A DNA stretch of 15,717 nt from JAAERC01 sp965602655 (GCA_965602655.1 CBFCZE010000059.1:1-15717), one strand, 5' to 3'. Positions 6,034 to 14,163 are shown, counted from the first letter of the stretch. Notes: generated by a model not told the origin, from the letters alone. Made by a program: numbers and translations.

Positions 6034-7467
6034 TCACTTCTCATCTTCTTTTAAATCTGATGACAGGGCAATCTCGCCGGTAGCCTGATCGATTTCAGCT
6101 ACAATGGGTCCGGCCAGAGCATTTTCCACAATATATTGAGAATCAAATACTCTTAGTACAACACCGGGATAAACCATATCATATATCACTATTCTCGCAT
6201 TTTTATTAGAATATATTTCCTTGCGGATTTCTTTGTTTTCTTTTTTCAGACTCTCGACACCATTTTCGGTTTCACATATTTTGAATTCCAATTCGGTCAG
6301 TTGCTCCTTCTGATCGGCTTTCAAATAGTTTTTCATATTACTAAGTTTCTTACAAGCCGGTTTTAGTTTCTTCAGAACTTCTTTGAGCTTTTTTATGTTT
6401 TCATCATTAATTTTTAATTGATTCTGCAGTTGGAAATCAATACCGGCTTTTAACAGGGTGTCGGCGTTTCCTTTAGAACCGGCCTCGCTAACATAAATAC
6501 CTTTGGCCGCCATAATCTCCCCGCCCAGAACCCGGCCTTTTTTGCAATGAACTTCACTTTTAGATTTTATCTTTGATTGAAATATCTCGCGATTGGCAAT
6601 AATCTGTCCATGCGCTTCAATAGAAGCATTCATAATATATTTTGCCAGAATATCACCCTTGACCTCTATTTTTTTGGCAATATTTTCATTTAATCCTTCT
6701 TTGCAGATAAGATTGCCGCCACATTTAATATCGCAGGCATAGATTAAGCCTCTGACCTCGATATCGCCGGAAACGTCGACGCTGAATTCGGAGCCAATAT
6801 CGCCATTTACAATGACACTGCCCTTGTGCACAATATTGCCGCTTTCGGTACCAATCCCTTCTTTGATAAACATAGTTTCATCAACGTCAACTGTAAAACC
6901 TCTCTTGACCACACGACCGGCCGTTCTTGATATAATTCCTCCGACCTTTTCGTCCCAGATAACATTTGGACCGCCCTGCAAAAAGACCTTCTTTGCCAAT
7001 GGGACTCGGATTGTCTTGCCAAAAACGTCCCTGCCGTCTTTGCCCTGTTTATCGCAAGTTACTTTGACCAGAAGAACATCTTTTTCAACATTCGGATCAC
7101 CCAACCTACGATGGAAATCTATTCGCTTTGTTTCCGGATCGACATAATACGCTTCGTTGAAATAGTCATCGCTCCATTCGATTTTGCCGTGCACCGGCAT
7201 AACCGGCGGGACACCTTTTATAAGGGCATAATCGACAATATCTTTATTCTTTGTTTGAGCCTCTTTCAGCACCTTCAAAAAGGTCTCAATATCAGGTTTG
7301 GCTTTTACATTTATTTTTTCGAGTCTATTCAAAACTTGTTCGGCAAAAGTCTCGACATTGCCTGTAACAGACGAACATGAAAGAAGTACATTTAACTTAT
7401 CCTCGGTAACCTTTAATTCAAAGATTGCTTTGACTTCCGGATTGGTTTGCGTTTTTGTATCTTCCAT
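6034..7467 (-). CDS. fapA: FapA family (DUF342) polymer-forming-like protein
   Basis: The product is 477 residues. The ATG at 7467 has AGGA about eight bases upstream. The N-terminal ~190 residues match the FapA N-domain style (PPVMPVHGKIEW, then D-x-E-T-K-R-I-D-F and a K-x-G-x-D-G-R-D-V-F-G-K segment). Residues ~190-335 form a repeated short-strand region with regularly spaced Gly and Ile/Val (GSVIVNGDIGS, VRGLIYACDIKCGG, ANREIFQSKI, GGEIMAAKGIYV), typical of the bactofilin-like solenoid. Residues ~345-420 are Lys/Glu-rich and likely a coiled coil. FapA was named for flagellar assembly in Vibrio, but relatives often lie beside che genes. No flagellar genes are seen here, so its role is uncertain. 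It is intact, and the remnant cheX starts four bases after its stop. Confidence 0.85.
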   Translation of the reverse strand: MEDTKTQTNPEVKAIFELKVTEDKLNVLLSCSSVTGNVETFAEQVLNRLEKINVKAKPDIETFLKVLKEAQTKNKDIVDYALIKGVPPVMPVHGKIEWSDDYFNEAYYVDPETKRIDFHRRLGDPNVEKDVLLVKVTCDKQGKDGRDVFGKTIRVPLAKKVFLQGGPNVIWDEKVGGIISRTAGRVVKRGFTVDVDETMFIKEGIGTESGNIVHKGSVIVNGDIGSEFSVDVSGDIEVRGLIYACDIKCGGNLICKEGLNENIAKKIEVKGDILAKYIMNASIEAHGQIIANREIFQSKIKSKSEVHCKKGRVLGGEIMAAKGIYVSEAGSKGNADTLLKAGIDFQLQNQLKINDENIKKLKEVLKKLKPACKKLSNMKNYLKADQKEQLTELEFKICETENGVESLKKENKEIRKEIYSNKNARIVIYDMVYPGVVLRVFDSQYIVENALAGPIVAEIDQATGEIALSSDLKEDEK

Positions 7468-7569
7468 TGTTTCAATCCTGTCCGTTGATATAACCAGCCC
7501 AATGATATATTAACCGGCAATACCCTTCCCGAAAAACCAAATCATCCGAGAAAGATTCTCTTTATTTTT

Positions 7570-7592
7570 ACCGGATAAATAATTCATCCGGT
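7570..7592. repeat. Hairpin just after the cheW stop
   Basis: ACCGGAT and ATCCGGT form a perfect seven-base-pair stem with a nine-base loop, 12 bases beyond the cheW stop. On the minus strand it is followed by A-rich sequence, not a T run, so it is not a standard terminator. It could stabilise the cheW mRNA end. Confidence 0.4.
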
Positions 7593-7603
7593 GAGGTTAT
7601 TCC

Positions 7604-8170
7604 TTATACTTCAGCCGGCTCGAGAACTTCTTCTTTCTCTTTCACCACCGTCTGGCGAGTATTCTTATTTTCAATACTTTGGAACATCGTTATGTCATGG
7701 GCGGTCAAGACTTCATCAATATCGAGAAGAATCTTGACCTCATTTTTGACCTTGCCAATACCAAGGATAAATTTGGTGTCGACGTTGGCACCAAAAGCAG
7801 ACGCGTCTTCGATTTCATCCTCTTGAATATCATAAACCTCTAAGACAGCATCGACAACGGTACCTATCAGGACCGATTCGCCCTCCAGAATGATATCGAC
7901 AACAATTATACAGGTTTCCTCGGTATCCTCGGTCACACCCATGCCGAATTTGTTTCTCAAATCCAGAACCGGGATAACTTTGCCGCGTAGATCAATCACG
8001 CCCCGAATATATTCCGGAGTCTTTGGAATCTGCGTTACGTTCATCAGGCCCATAATTTCCCTGACTTTCAAAATTTCCAGACCATACTCTTCGGCAGCCA
8101 GCCTAAAGGTCAGGTATTTCCCGGCTCTTGTTTCAATCGACGTGTTGTTTTTGTTTTGCTTTTCACTCAT
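7604..8170 (-). CDS. cheW: CheW chemotaxis coupling protein
   Basis: The product is 188 residues, slightly long for CheW because of a ~14-residue polar lead and an acidic tail. The CheW domain runs from ~16 to ~165: GKYLTFRLAAEEYGLEILKV, then YIRGVIDLRGKVIPVLDLR, then GTVVDAV, and FILGIGKVKNEVKILLDID. These are the classical SH3-like subdomain motifs. CheW bridges chemoreceptors and the CheA kinase in the cytoplasm. Neither partner is encoded in this window. The ribosome-binding site before the ATG is weak, and a long perfect hairpin lies 26-58 bases upstream. A second, broken cheW with about 60 comparable residues lies at 9844-10080. Confidence 0.93.
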   Translation of the reverse strand: MSEKQNKNNTSIETRAGKYLTFRLAAEEYGLEILKVREIMGLMNVTQIPKTPEYIRGVIDLRGKVIPVLDLRNKFGMGVTEDTEETCIIVVDIILEGESVLIGTVVDAVLEVYDIQEDEIEDASAFGANVDTKFILGIGKVKNEVKILLDIDEVLTAHDITMFQSIENKNTRQTVVKEKEEVLEPAEV

Positions 8171-8195
8171 CTTAATCTACTTCGCCTTAATATTG

Positions 8196-8228
8196 TTTAG
8201 GCAAAAGCATTTATAGCTTTTGCCTAAA
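8196..8228. repeat. 13-base-pair perfect hairpin in the cheW leader
   Basis: TTTAGGCAAAAGC and GCTTTTGCCTAAA form a perfect 13-bp stem around a seven-base loop. It lies 26 bases upstream of the cheW ATG. Neither strand has a T run after the stem, so a standard terminator is unlikely. It might be a regulatory or processing hairpin in the leader, or the end of a deleted upstream gene. Confidence 0.6.
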
Positions 8229-8273
8229 TACCCCCGGATTCTATTTTATCAACTTACTTTTCTTATCTAAATT

Positions 8274-8432
8274 CTAAAACTCCGCTATTTCGTTACCCTC
8301 CAGAGTAATTACAACCTCGGAATTATTTCCTGCCGAGTTTTGGGATATAAATTTTGCACATTTTTCCATAATCCCATTCATATTATTATCGGCAATATAG
8401 GGAATATTCTTATTATTCCCCCCTTCCGCTTC
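8274..8432 (-). pseudogene. Possible C-terminal gene remnant of unknown family
   Basis: Between stops at 8433-8435 and 8274-8276 a 52-codon frame ends in a protein-like sequence: MEKCAKFISQNSAGNNSEVV then ITLEGNEIAEF. An internal ATG at 8381 gives 35 residues but has no ribosome-binding site. I do not recognise the family. Because other genes in this stretch are broken and this frame has a sensible composition, it may be the end of a deleted gene, but chance is not excluded. Confidence 0.3.
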
Positions 8433-8488
8433 CTACAAATGAGTAAAGTCCATACAGCCTGTACTCATTCTTTTACTCTATCTCAGCC

Positions 8489-8520
8489 GAATCAAATTTC
8501 GAGACAATTTAATTTGATTC
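8489..8520 (-). terminator. Hairpin downstream of the porin, weak terminator candidate
   Basis: GAATCAAATT and AATTTGATTC are perfect ten-base arms with a 12-base loop, starting 23 bases after the porin stop on the minus strand. The stem is AT-rich and no T run follows, so termination is only a possibility. Confidence 0.3.
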
Positions 8521-8542
8521 GATAACAACGATTTATCGGCAA

Positions 8543-9712
8543 CTAGAATTTCAGTAAAAATGATGTCTGGGTCCTGAAGCATTTAGCCGATTCGGCGGCC
8601 AAATAATCTGTCTCCCATTGCGACACTTCCAGACCGATCGATACGTTGGTGACTATGGTATAGTTCACATTCCCATAGAAGCAGCTATTCTTGGAACGCC
8701 CACTCGCAATATCTTCATCCTTGGGATCATCAAAACCATAGCCAATACCAAACTTAACGGCCGGCGATATTTCGGCCCAGGCTGAAATCCAACCGCCTTG
8801 AGAAGAAACACCTTCAATTGTGCTTCCCTGAAGGATGCCGCCTAAATAATCACCTATGTTGGAGCCGGTGAAGTATTCACCCGAGAAACCATAACCTTGC
8901 GGCCAGGAAACCATCCAGTGGCCTACAACCGCCCAACTCTCATATTTTTCACTGTTGCCAAAATTGGTTTCTGATTTTAACTGTCCCCACAAACCGGATA
9001 CGCCGGCCCGGAAGAAGCCTTTGGAAGCCCAGCTATGCTTAACATCAAAATAGCCCTGAAATGATGGAATACCGGCATCGGTACCATCATCGGGACCATC
9101 GGTAGTTTCACCCAAAGACAGTGTAAAAGTAGGCGTCAAATCGCTGCCGATTGTGCGGAAAAATCCACCGGCAACATTAATATCCGTTTTCTGATTCGGA
9201 TTAAAGGTGTACCATAGGCTGACCTGAGGGCGTCTGTAACCTATATTACCGCAACCCCACAAAACAGAATAATTCAGCGTTGAGGGATTTAATGGCGAAA
9301 CCAGATCATAGGTTTGACCGGCAAGAAGTTTAAACTGCCCTTTTTGAATACTAAAATATGCATGACGCAACATCAGCATCGCCTTATTCTCGGCAACGGA
9401 TGCTCCGTAAAGATCAAACTCCAGTTGACCCTTAACCTGAGTATCCTGATAACCTTTACCCGTTGCTTTAAATCCAAAACTGGTTTGGTTAGCGGTCATA
9501 TTGAATTGATCATCGTTCTTATTATAAGCCGGTTGCTCGACCCACATGACATAATTGCCATGACTGGTAAGATTCTGGTCAAAAGCTCCATCAAGCTTGA
9601 AATAACCATACCAATCCAGATCTAATGAGGGTTTGTCTCCTGCAAACGCAAAAGCCCCGGCAAAAAGCACTATGCTTAATGCAAATACCGAAATTAAGAA
9701 TCCCTTTTTCAT
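8543..9712 (-). CDS. Outer-membrane porin-like beta-barrel protein
   Basis: The product is 389 residues. I place the start at the ATG at 9712, which has GGGAG eight bases upstream and begins a proper signal peptide (MKKGFLISVFALSIVLFAGA, cleavage after AFA), rather than 57 bases further upstream. The mature protein opens LDLDWYGYFKLDGAFDQ and consists of alternating polar and aromatic segments with many Gly and Tyr. It ends FLLKF: a C-terminal Phe is the usual signal for barrel insertion by the BAM machinery. The phrases MLMLRHAYFSIQKGQFKLLA and GQTYDLVSPL resemble DcaP/porin-like proteins. It likely forms a diffusion pore in the outer membrane; substrate unknown. It sits between the intact cheW and the broken cheW, with no visible functional link. 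Confidence 0.8.
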   Translation of the reverse strand: MKKGFLISVFALSIVLFAGAFAFAGDKPSLDLDWYGYFKLDGAFDQNLTSHGNYVMWVEQPAYNKNDDQFNMTANQTSFGFKATGKGYQDTQVKGQLEFDLYGASVAENKAMLMLRHAYFSIQKGQFKLLAGQTYDLVSPLNPSTLNYSVLWGCGNIGYRRPQVSLWYTFNPNQKTDINVAGGFFRTIGSDLTPTFTLSLGETTDGPDDGTDAGIPSFQGYFDVKHSWASKGFFRAGVSGLWGQLKSETNFGNSEKYESWAVVGHWMVSWPQGYGFSGEYFTGSNIGDYLGGILQGSTIEGVSSQGGWISAWAEISPAVKFGIGYGFDDPKDEDIASGRSKNSCFYGNVNYTIVTNVSIGLEVSQWETDYLAAESAKCFRTQTSFLLKF

Positions 9713-9843
9713 GAGTATTCTCCCATCTATTGTTTTTAATTTGACACTCACTATTTGTACTAGCCTCAATTAGTTACCAACAGACTCTGACGTTGTACCT
9801 CCCTTGTTTTTTTGATTAACGGTTTAACATATTCCTTTATAAA

Positions 9844-10080
9844 TTATTTATTGCCTAAATCCTCCAGCATGGCAATTTCGATCGAGGTCAAAACCTCATC
9901 TATGTCTAATAAAATCTTTACTTCATCATTTACTTTGCCAATTCCGAGCATAAAACCAGTATTGACATTGGTGCCAAAAACAGGAGCATTTTCAATCTCA
10001 TTTTCCTTTATATTCGGCACCTTGGCGACGGCTGATCACAAATATCCGCCATCAATCATTATTTCATCAGTTTTTGTCAT
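9844..10080 (-). pseudogene. Second cheW, internally deleted with a stop at the joint
   Basis: The frame from ATG 10080 reads MTKTDEIMIDGGYL, then TGA, then continues in the same phase: SAVAKVPNIKENEIENAPVF, then GTNVNTGFMLGIGKV and NDEVKILLDIDEVLTSIEI to the TAA at 9844. GGYL matches the GKYL start of the intact CheW, and the rest matches its residues ~108-165. About 86 codons covering the core of the domain are missing. The TGA at 10036-10038 lies exactly at the joint. The product cannot fold as CheW. Identity of the C-terminal part with the intact CheW is high, so this was a close paralogue. No ribosome-binding site is clear before its ATG. Confidence 0.85.
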
Positions 10081-10527
10081 TTATGCTACTTTTTATCTAC
10101 AAATTCCTTTTTCATAGCACCCCTTTATGCTAAAGCAAGAATATCCAATGATTTTCTCACAATTAAAATTGGCCATATCGGAATCCCAAATAATTACAGG
10201 ATATTCCACTAAGACCTAATTCGACTTTATAAAGCCCTGCCTTTAGTTGTCAGGGAAAGAGTCAAAAATATTGTATAAAATATTGACAGGGAAAAATTAT
10301 CACATTATCCCAAAATAGATTTAAGAATTACAATTTGATGATAAGTACATACCTGAAATTATGAAAAAGCAATCAGGACTGTTTCAACATGGAACAGTCA
10401 ATCATCCTGTTTTCATCTCAAATTTGCCTTCGACAATCACAACCGACAAATATTATTTATATTTTGCAATTGTTTCCAAAATATTTTCTTATATTAGGGC
10501 TTTATATATATAGATGGGATAATTGTT
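10081..10527. other. Intergenic region, AT-rich
   Basis: This 447-base gap has no supported gene. A nine-residue frame (MKKEFVDKK, minus strand, 10086-10115) has GGGG upstream and might be the start of another deleted gene, but is too short to call. Also seen: a perfect seven-base inverted repeat GACTGTT/AACAGTC at 10377-10399, and CAGGGAAA repeated at 10251-10258 and 10287-10294. TATATT at 10490-10495 could be the -10 of the following gene, but no -35 fits. Confidence 0.45.
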
Positions 10528-11433
10528 TTGGATAGAAAATACCGAGAAGATATTGATAAATACCTGCAGAAGTTCGCCGTCAAGGGACAGGAGAAACTGG
10601 TCAATCAGCTCAGGCAGATGCTAAATCCCAGGAAGAACGAAGCACCAACAAAGAACGGCGAATTAAAAAAATCTTCCTCCAAAGAATTTATTGGTCGCAA
10701 AAAATTATTTGATCTAATGGATTCATTTAGAATTGAGGCTGAAAAGAATAGTCAATTAAAGGAAAAAAACAGGTATCTTCATTTCGAACTTCTCTGCAAA
10801 CCGCTTGTATATCCAAACAATATTAATCTTGCCCGCATTAAAAATTCCCTGCAATCAGCCTCGACTGAATATCAAAACCGCTCTTTTATTTTATATCCGC
10901 CGGAAAATGAAACATCGCATATGGAAATAAATGAAAGACAATATGATTGCATCAAAAGTCGAAGTAATAATAACGATAGTTCTGGCTTCTGGATTTATGT
11001 ACCTGAAAGCGGCATATTTTACGCCAGAAATGTAACGGCTGAATCGATCCATAACAAACCGGACATTTTTGACCCAAAGGTCCAATCGTTAACTATCGCC
11101 GAAGCTTTCATCTTTTTGGGTGGACTATATCAGAATCTTGGTCTGAATTTCCGGGATAAGCTCGATATTGTCTTCAGATATAGTAAGGCCAGCAATCTCG
11201 CCGTCGGCAGTATCAGCCCTGAGACTTTTTTGCCGTCGGTTAAATATAAAAAAGAAGACCTAACTTTTTATGTAGTTCGTGAATTGCATGAACTTCTGGG
11301 TCGGACCGCAGATATGACGGCAGAGATAATAATTGAAATACTAAAAAAACTGCGCTATCAGGGAATAGTGAATAAAGATTTCTTTATTCATGCAATCAGC
11401 AAACATTTTGCAGTAAATCGTAATAACAAATAA
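10528..11433 (+). CDS. Unrecognised cytoplasmic protein, 301 residues
   Basis: The frame starts with TTG at 10528, preceded by GATGGG at a loose distance. The first ATG is at codon 31, with only a weak CAGG before it, so either start is possible. The product has no signal peptide or membrane segment. Residues 1-85 are very rich in Lys, Gln and Asn and probably helical (QEKLVNQLRQMLNPRK; KKLFDLMDSFRIEAEKNSQL). Residues ~88-240 look like a mixed alpha/beta domain (RYLHFELLCKPLVYP, GFWIYVPESGIFYARN, TIAEAFIFLGGLYQNLGL, LDIVFRYSKA). Residues ~255-290 may be a small helical or winged-helix end (ELHELLGRTADMTAEIIIEI). The middle part faintly recalls the region that follows AlbA_2 domains in some DNA-binding proteins, but no AlbA_2 domain is present and I do not assign it. 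It appears to be a single-gene unit. Confidence 0.7.
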   Translation: MDRKYREDIDKYLQKFAVKGQEKLVNQLRQMLNPRKNEAPTKNGELKKSSSKEFIGRKKLFDLMDSFRIEAEKNSQLKEKNRYLHFELLCKPLVYPNNINLARIKNSLQSASTEYQNRSFILYPPENETSHMEINERQYDCIKSRSNNNDSSGFWIYVPESGIFYARNVTAESIHNKPDIFDPKVQSLTIAEAFIFLGGLYQNLGLNFRDKLDIVFRYSKASNLAVGSISPETFLPSVKYKKEDLTFYVVRELHELLGRTADMTAEIIIEILKKLRYQGIVNKDFFIHAISKHFAVNRNNK

Positions 11434-11499
11434 ATTTTATTTTAATTTTTAAAAGTCAAATAATTAGCCGTAGATGCATAGCATTATTTTAGTTGATAA

Positions 11500-11527
11500 T
11501 TGACATATAATCTTACAAATTTAATAC
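11500..11527 (+). promoter_or_regulatory. Possible promoter of the M48 peptidase gene
   Basis: TTGACA at 11500-11505 is followed after 16 bases by TAATAC (11522-11527), a weak -10, in a gap of 136 bases. The TATAAT at 11506-11511 abuts TTGACA and has no fitting -35. The leader would be about 35 bases. Confidence 0.35.
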
Positions 11528-11569
11528 AATTAACGTAAAATTATTAAAATGAAATAAAGGAGGTTAAAA

Positions 11570-12376
11570 ATGCGATACCCAATAATTATAGTACCTATTC
11601 TACTGATTTCACTTCTTGTGCTATCCTGCGCCACAGTGCCGGTAACCGGACGTCAACAACTCACATTGGTACCGACCTCGAGTCTAAATTCATTAAGCTT
11701 TCAGCAATACTCGGAATTTATGCAAACACACAAATTGAGTACCGATGCAAGCTCTACCGCTATGGTAAAAAATGTCGGCAATAGAATCAAAGATGCGGTA
11801 AAAGAATATTTGACAAAGATTGGCTCGGCCTCTTCCCTGCAGGGTTATCAATGGGAATTTAATCTTGTCGATGATTCTCTTATAAATGCCTGGTGTATGC
11901 CGGGTGGAAAAGTTGTTGTTTACACAGGAATTCTTCCGATTGCGCAGGATGAAACCGGTCTGGCTGTGGTTATGGGTCATGAGATTGCCCACGCTATCGC
12001 CAATCATGGCAATGAGCGAATGACCCAGGGAATGCTAGCCAGCATGGGTTCGGTAGCTCTATCCGAGGCTCTAAAAAACAAACCGGAAGAAACCAAGGCA
12101 ATTTTTCAGACCGCTTTCGGTATCGGTGTCCAACTGGGAGCTATACTTCCATATAGCCGACTGCATGAATCGGAAGCTGATCATCTGGGTTTGATATTTA
12201 TGGCTTTGGCCGGATATAATCCTGATGAGGCGGTTGACTTTTGGCAAAGAATGGCTTCGTTGAAGCAGGGTGGCGGACCTCCTGAATTTTTAAGTACTCA
12301 TCCGTCCGACACCAAACGAATTAATCAAATCAAGGAACTGCTTCCGGAAGCAAGACAATATTATCAGGCACCTTAG
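11570..12376 (+). CDS. M48-family zinc metallopeptidase, lipoprotein
   Basis: The product is 268 residues. The ATG follows AAGGAGG at an ideal distance. Residues 1-19 are a lipoprotein signal with VLSC at 17-20, so the mature N-terminal Cys20 would be lipidated. CATVPVTGRQQLTLVP is a hallmark of the periplasmic M48 lipoproteins related to LoiP (YggG) and YcaL of E. coli. The zinc site is complete: His137-Glu-x-x-His141 in HEIAHAIANH, and Glu202 in ESEADHLG. The end reads STHPSDTKRI, also usual for the family. These enzymes degrade or assist misfolded outer-membrane proteins in the periplasm. The gene is convergent with the epimerase gene; the stops are nine bases apart and I see no clear terminator between them. 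Confidence 0.93.
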   Translation: MRYPIIIVPILLISLLVLSCATVPVTGRQQLTLVPTSSLNSLSFQQYSEFMQTHKLSTDASSTAMVKNVGNRIKDAVKEYLTKIGSASSLQGYQWEFNLVDDSLINAWCMPGGKVVVYTGILPIAQDETGLAVVMGHEIAHAIANHGNERMTQGMLASMGSVALSEALKNKPEETKAIFQTAFGIGVQLGAILPYSRLHESEADHLGLIFMALAGYNPDEAVDFWQRMASLKQGGGPPEFLSTHPSDTKRINQIKELLPEARQYYQAP

Positions 12377-12385
12377 AAACCTGGT

Positions 12386-13369
12386 TCAGGATTCCTTTTT
12401 GTAAGAAACGATTGCCTCCTCAACTGCAATACGAATCGGTGTATAGGCAATACCCAATTCCCTCTCGACCTTGCTACCGTCAATTCTGAAACCCTCTTTC
12501 ATCACCCTTATTTGATCCCTGGACAACCCCCACATCGGCGGTTTTTTTGTGATGCCGGACAGCCACGTAAGGAGTATCGAATTGATTACTACCATAAAAT
12601 CTGGCAGACGCAACTTCGGCAGGGGAACACCGGAGATTTCGCCGGCCAGCTTATTGATTTCTTTTAGTGACATCTGGAATTTGCCAACCAGATATTTTTC
12701 GCCGATGTTATTTTCCTTTTCTGCTGCTCGAATGATGGCCTCGGCCACGTCTTTTACATGAACCCAGGTTAAAATAGACTCATGGAATATCGTGGCCGGA
12801 AGACGTCGATTAATCAGGTCCTTCAGGTATTTGCCGCTCGCCCTGGTATCTCCGGCACCAAGCACAGCGCTTGGATATATCACAACCAGCGGTAATCCTT
12901 TTTTTTCATACATATCCCAGGCGATAAGATCGCCCCGATATTTGGTTTCGAAATACTCACTGAAGCGAACGGGGCCGACCGGGCTTTCTTCATTGAAGGG
13001 TACGTCCTGGGGCTTGCCATAAATACCACCCGTACTTATATGGACTACTTTTTCCACACCTGTTTCCAGCGCAGATTCCATAACATTTCGGTTACCATCG
13101 ACATTAACCCTGGTATAGATTTTTTTATCAGGTTCCCAAAAGGTATAAATATTGGCCAGGTTTATAACCCAGTTGCATCCCCGCATACCTTCAAGCAGAG
13201 AATTTTTATCGGTCACATCCCCTGTTATTATGTTCACACCCAATTCTTTTAATCTTTGCACATTGCTTGTTTCTCGGGCCAGACATATTAGTTCATGCTC
13301 AGATGATATCAATCGCTCAACAAGATGCGATCCAATAAAACCGGTTCCCCCCGTAATAAATATTTTCAT
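12386..13369 (-). CDS. NAD(P)-dependent epimerase/reductase, extended SDR family
   Basis: The product is 327 residues. The ATG at 13369 has GAAGGG upstream. TGGTGFIG (residues 6-13) is the Rossmann nucleotide-binding loop of extended short-chain dehydrogenases. ISTGGIYG (111-118) carries the active-site Ser/Thr, and Tyr139-x-x-x-Lys143 (YFETK) is the catalytic pair. VIYPSAVLGAGD and the later WVHVKDVAEAII segment are also typical. The pattern resembles dihydroflavonol-reductase-like enzymes and HpnA-type sugar epimerases; the substrate cannot be told from sequence. A perfect TATAAT on the minus strand (13389-13394) would place the transcript start about 13 bases before the ATG. Confidence 0.9.
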   Translation of the reverse strand: MKIFITGGTGFIGSHLVERLISSEHELICLARETSNVQRLKELGVNIITGDVTDKNSLLEGMRGCNWVINLANIYTFWEPDKKIYTRVNVDGNRNVMESALETGVEKVVHISTGGIYGKPQDVPFNEESPVGPVRFSEYFETKYRGDLIAWDMYEKKGLPLVVIYPSAVLGAGDTRASGKYLKDLINRRLPATIFHESILTWVHVKDVAEAIIRAAEKENNIGEKYLVGKFQMSLKEINKLAGEISGVPLPKLRLPDFMVVINSILLTWLSGITKKPPMWGLSRDQIRVMKEGFRIDGSKVERELGIAYTPIRIAVEEAIVSYKKES

Positions 13370-13388
13370 CAGATTTCCCTTCTTCCAT

Positions 13389-13394
13389 ATTATA
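13389..13394 (-). promoter_or_regulatory. Possible -10 box of the epimerase gene
   Basis: Perfect TATAAT on the minus strand, 19 bases upstream of the ATG at 13369. The hexamer 17 bases further up is TTCAAC, a three-of-six match to the -35 consensus. The leader would be very short. Confidence 0.35.
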
Positions 13395-13480
13395 TCACTT
13401 CGATATCCAGGTTGAATATAATATTAAACTACGATGTCAGGGTTGTAATGCGGTACCTTTAATAGATTCTACCTTCTTTA

Positions 13481-14134
13481 CTATAAAGCTCTTATTTCTT
13501 CTCCTTTTGCTTGTGCATTTCTTTGTACTATTAGAATGGTTCCTAGAATCCCTGCAATAGCCAATCCTATATCTTCATATATACCATTATATGCCGCCAT
13601 AATTCCTCCAAGGGAAATAATTAAAGGTACAATGAAATATTTTATTTGAATCTTACTGCCAATTATTAGAAAAATCCCAAAGGTAAATATCGTCGTTGGA
13701 CAAGGTACAAGGCCAACAGCAAAAAACTTTGGATAGATGTGGCCTATATAATAGCCAAATATCTGATATCCAATAATCGCATAGAGAACAAACAATATTC
13801 CAATAAATAAATGGGATATATTTCGTGAGCCCATGGTTATATCAGATTTGTATATACTATAAAGAAATAATAATCCTTGAATAACGCAGCATATTCCAAA
13901 GATATAACCAAAAATATGAGAAGGTGCCCAATATATAAAACAGAACACAATCCCTGTAAAAAGCCAGAAAAATGATAATATTGCCAGTACAATCTTAATT
14001 GAATATCTCTTTGAAATAGAAGAGAAAAATAAGGTTGGCAATACAAGAATATAGGCAAAAATCTGAAGTGGCCAGATTGCCAGATTATAGTTCTCCAATA
14101 CCGCCAAAAATTCCTGAACTGAGAACGGTATCAT
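13481..14134 (-). CDS. DUF6064-like multi-pass membrane protein
   Basis: The product is 217 residues. The ATG at 14134 is chosen over an upstream TTG because GGGAGG lies eight bases before it and the protein then begins MIPFSVQEFLAVLENYNLAI. That opening, PF-x-x-x-x-F-x-x-V-x-x-x-YN-x-A-I-WP-x-Q, is what I recall from the DUF6064 family of uncharacterised membrane proteins. About seven hydrophobic segments follow, interrupted by short polar loops; VGLVPCPTTIFTFGIFLI is a conserved-looking Pro/Cys loop. It should lie in the inner membrane. The gene starts 29 bases after the stop of the S74-domain gene, in the same direction, so the two probably share a transcript. Its function is unknown. Confidence 0.8.
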   Translation of the reverse strand: MIPFSVQEFLAVLENYNLAIWPLQIFAYILVLPTLFFSSISKRYSIKIVLAILSFFWLFTGIVFCFIYWAPSHIFGYIFGICCVIQGLLFLYSIYKSDITMGSRNISHLFIGILFVLYAIIGYQIFGYYIGHIYPKFFAVGLVPCPTTIFTFGIFLIIGSKIQIKYFIVPLIISLGGIMAAYNGIYEDIGLAIAGILGTILIVQRNAQAKGEEIRAL

Positions 14135-14163
14135 GATATTCCTCCCTAATATCAATTTTTAAA

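Larger units (their letters stand above)
8171..8542. other. Intergenic region between porin and cheW
   Basis: This 372-base gap contains the 13-bp hairpin at 8196-8228, the possible remnant frame at 8274-8432, an eight-base inverted repeat AATGAGTA/TACTCATT (8438-8445 and 8462-8469), and a ten-base inverted repeat at 8489-8520. No complete gene is supported. Confidence 0.5.

Noticed and set aside
5359..6088. Plus-strand frames of 110-129 codons opposite the cheX and cheY region
   Set aside because: They are antisense readings of cheX, the remnants and the end of fapA, with Ser/Thr-rich composition and no ribosome-binding sites.
7540..7575. A plus-strand terminator (GAGAA/TTCTC stem followed by T-rich sequence)
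   Set aside because: No plus-strand transcript is expected here and the stem is only five base pairs.
10036..10038. TGA in the second cheW as a recoded sense codon
   Set aside because: The intact cheX at 5211 and fapA at 6034 use TGA as a normal stop, and about 86 codons of the domain are missing at this very point, so a deletion joint explains it better.
10528..12376. The unknown gene and M48 peptidase as a two-gene defence system
   Set aside because: They are 136 bases apart with a separate strong ribosome-binding site and possible promoter, and the M48 protein is an ordinary periplasmic lipoprotein type.
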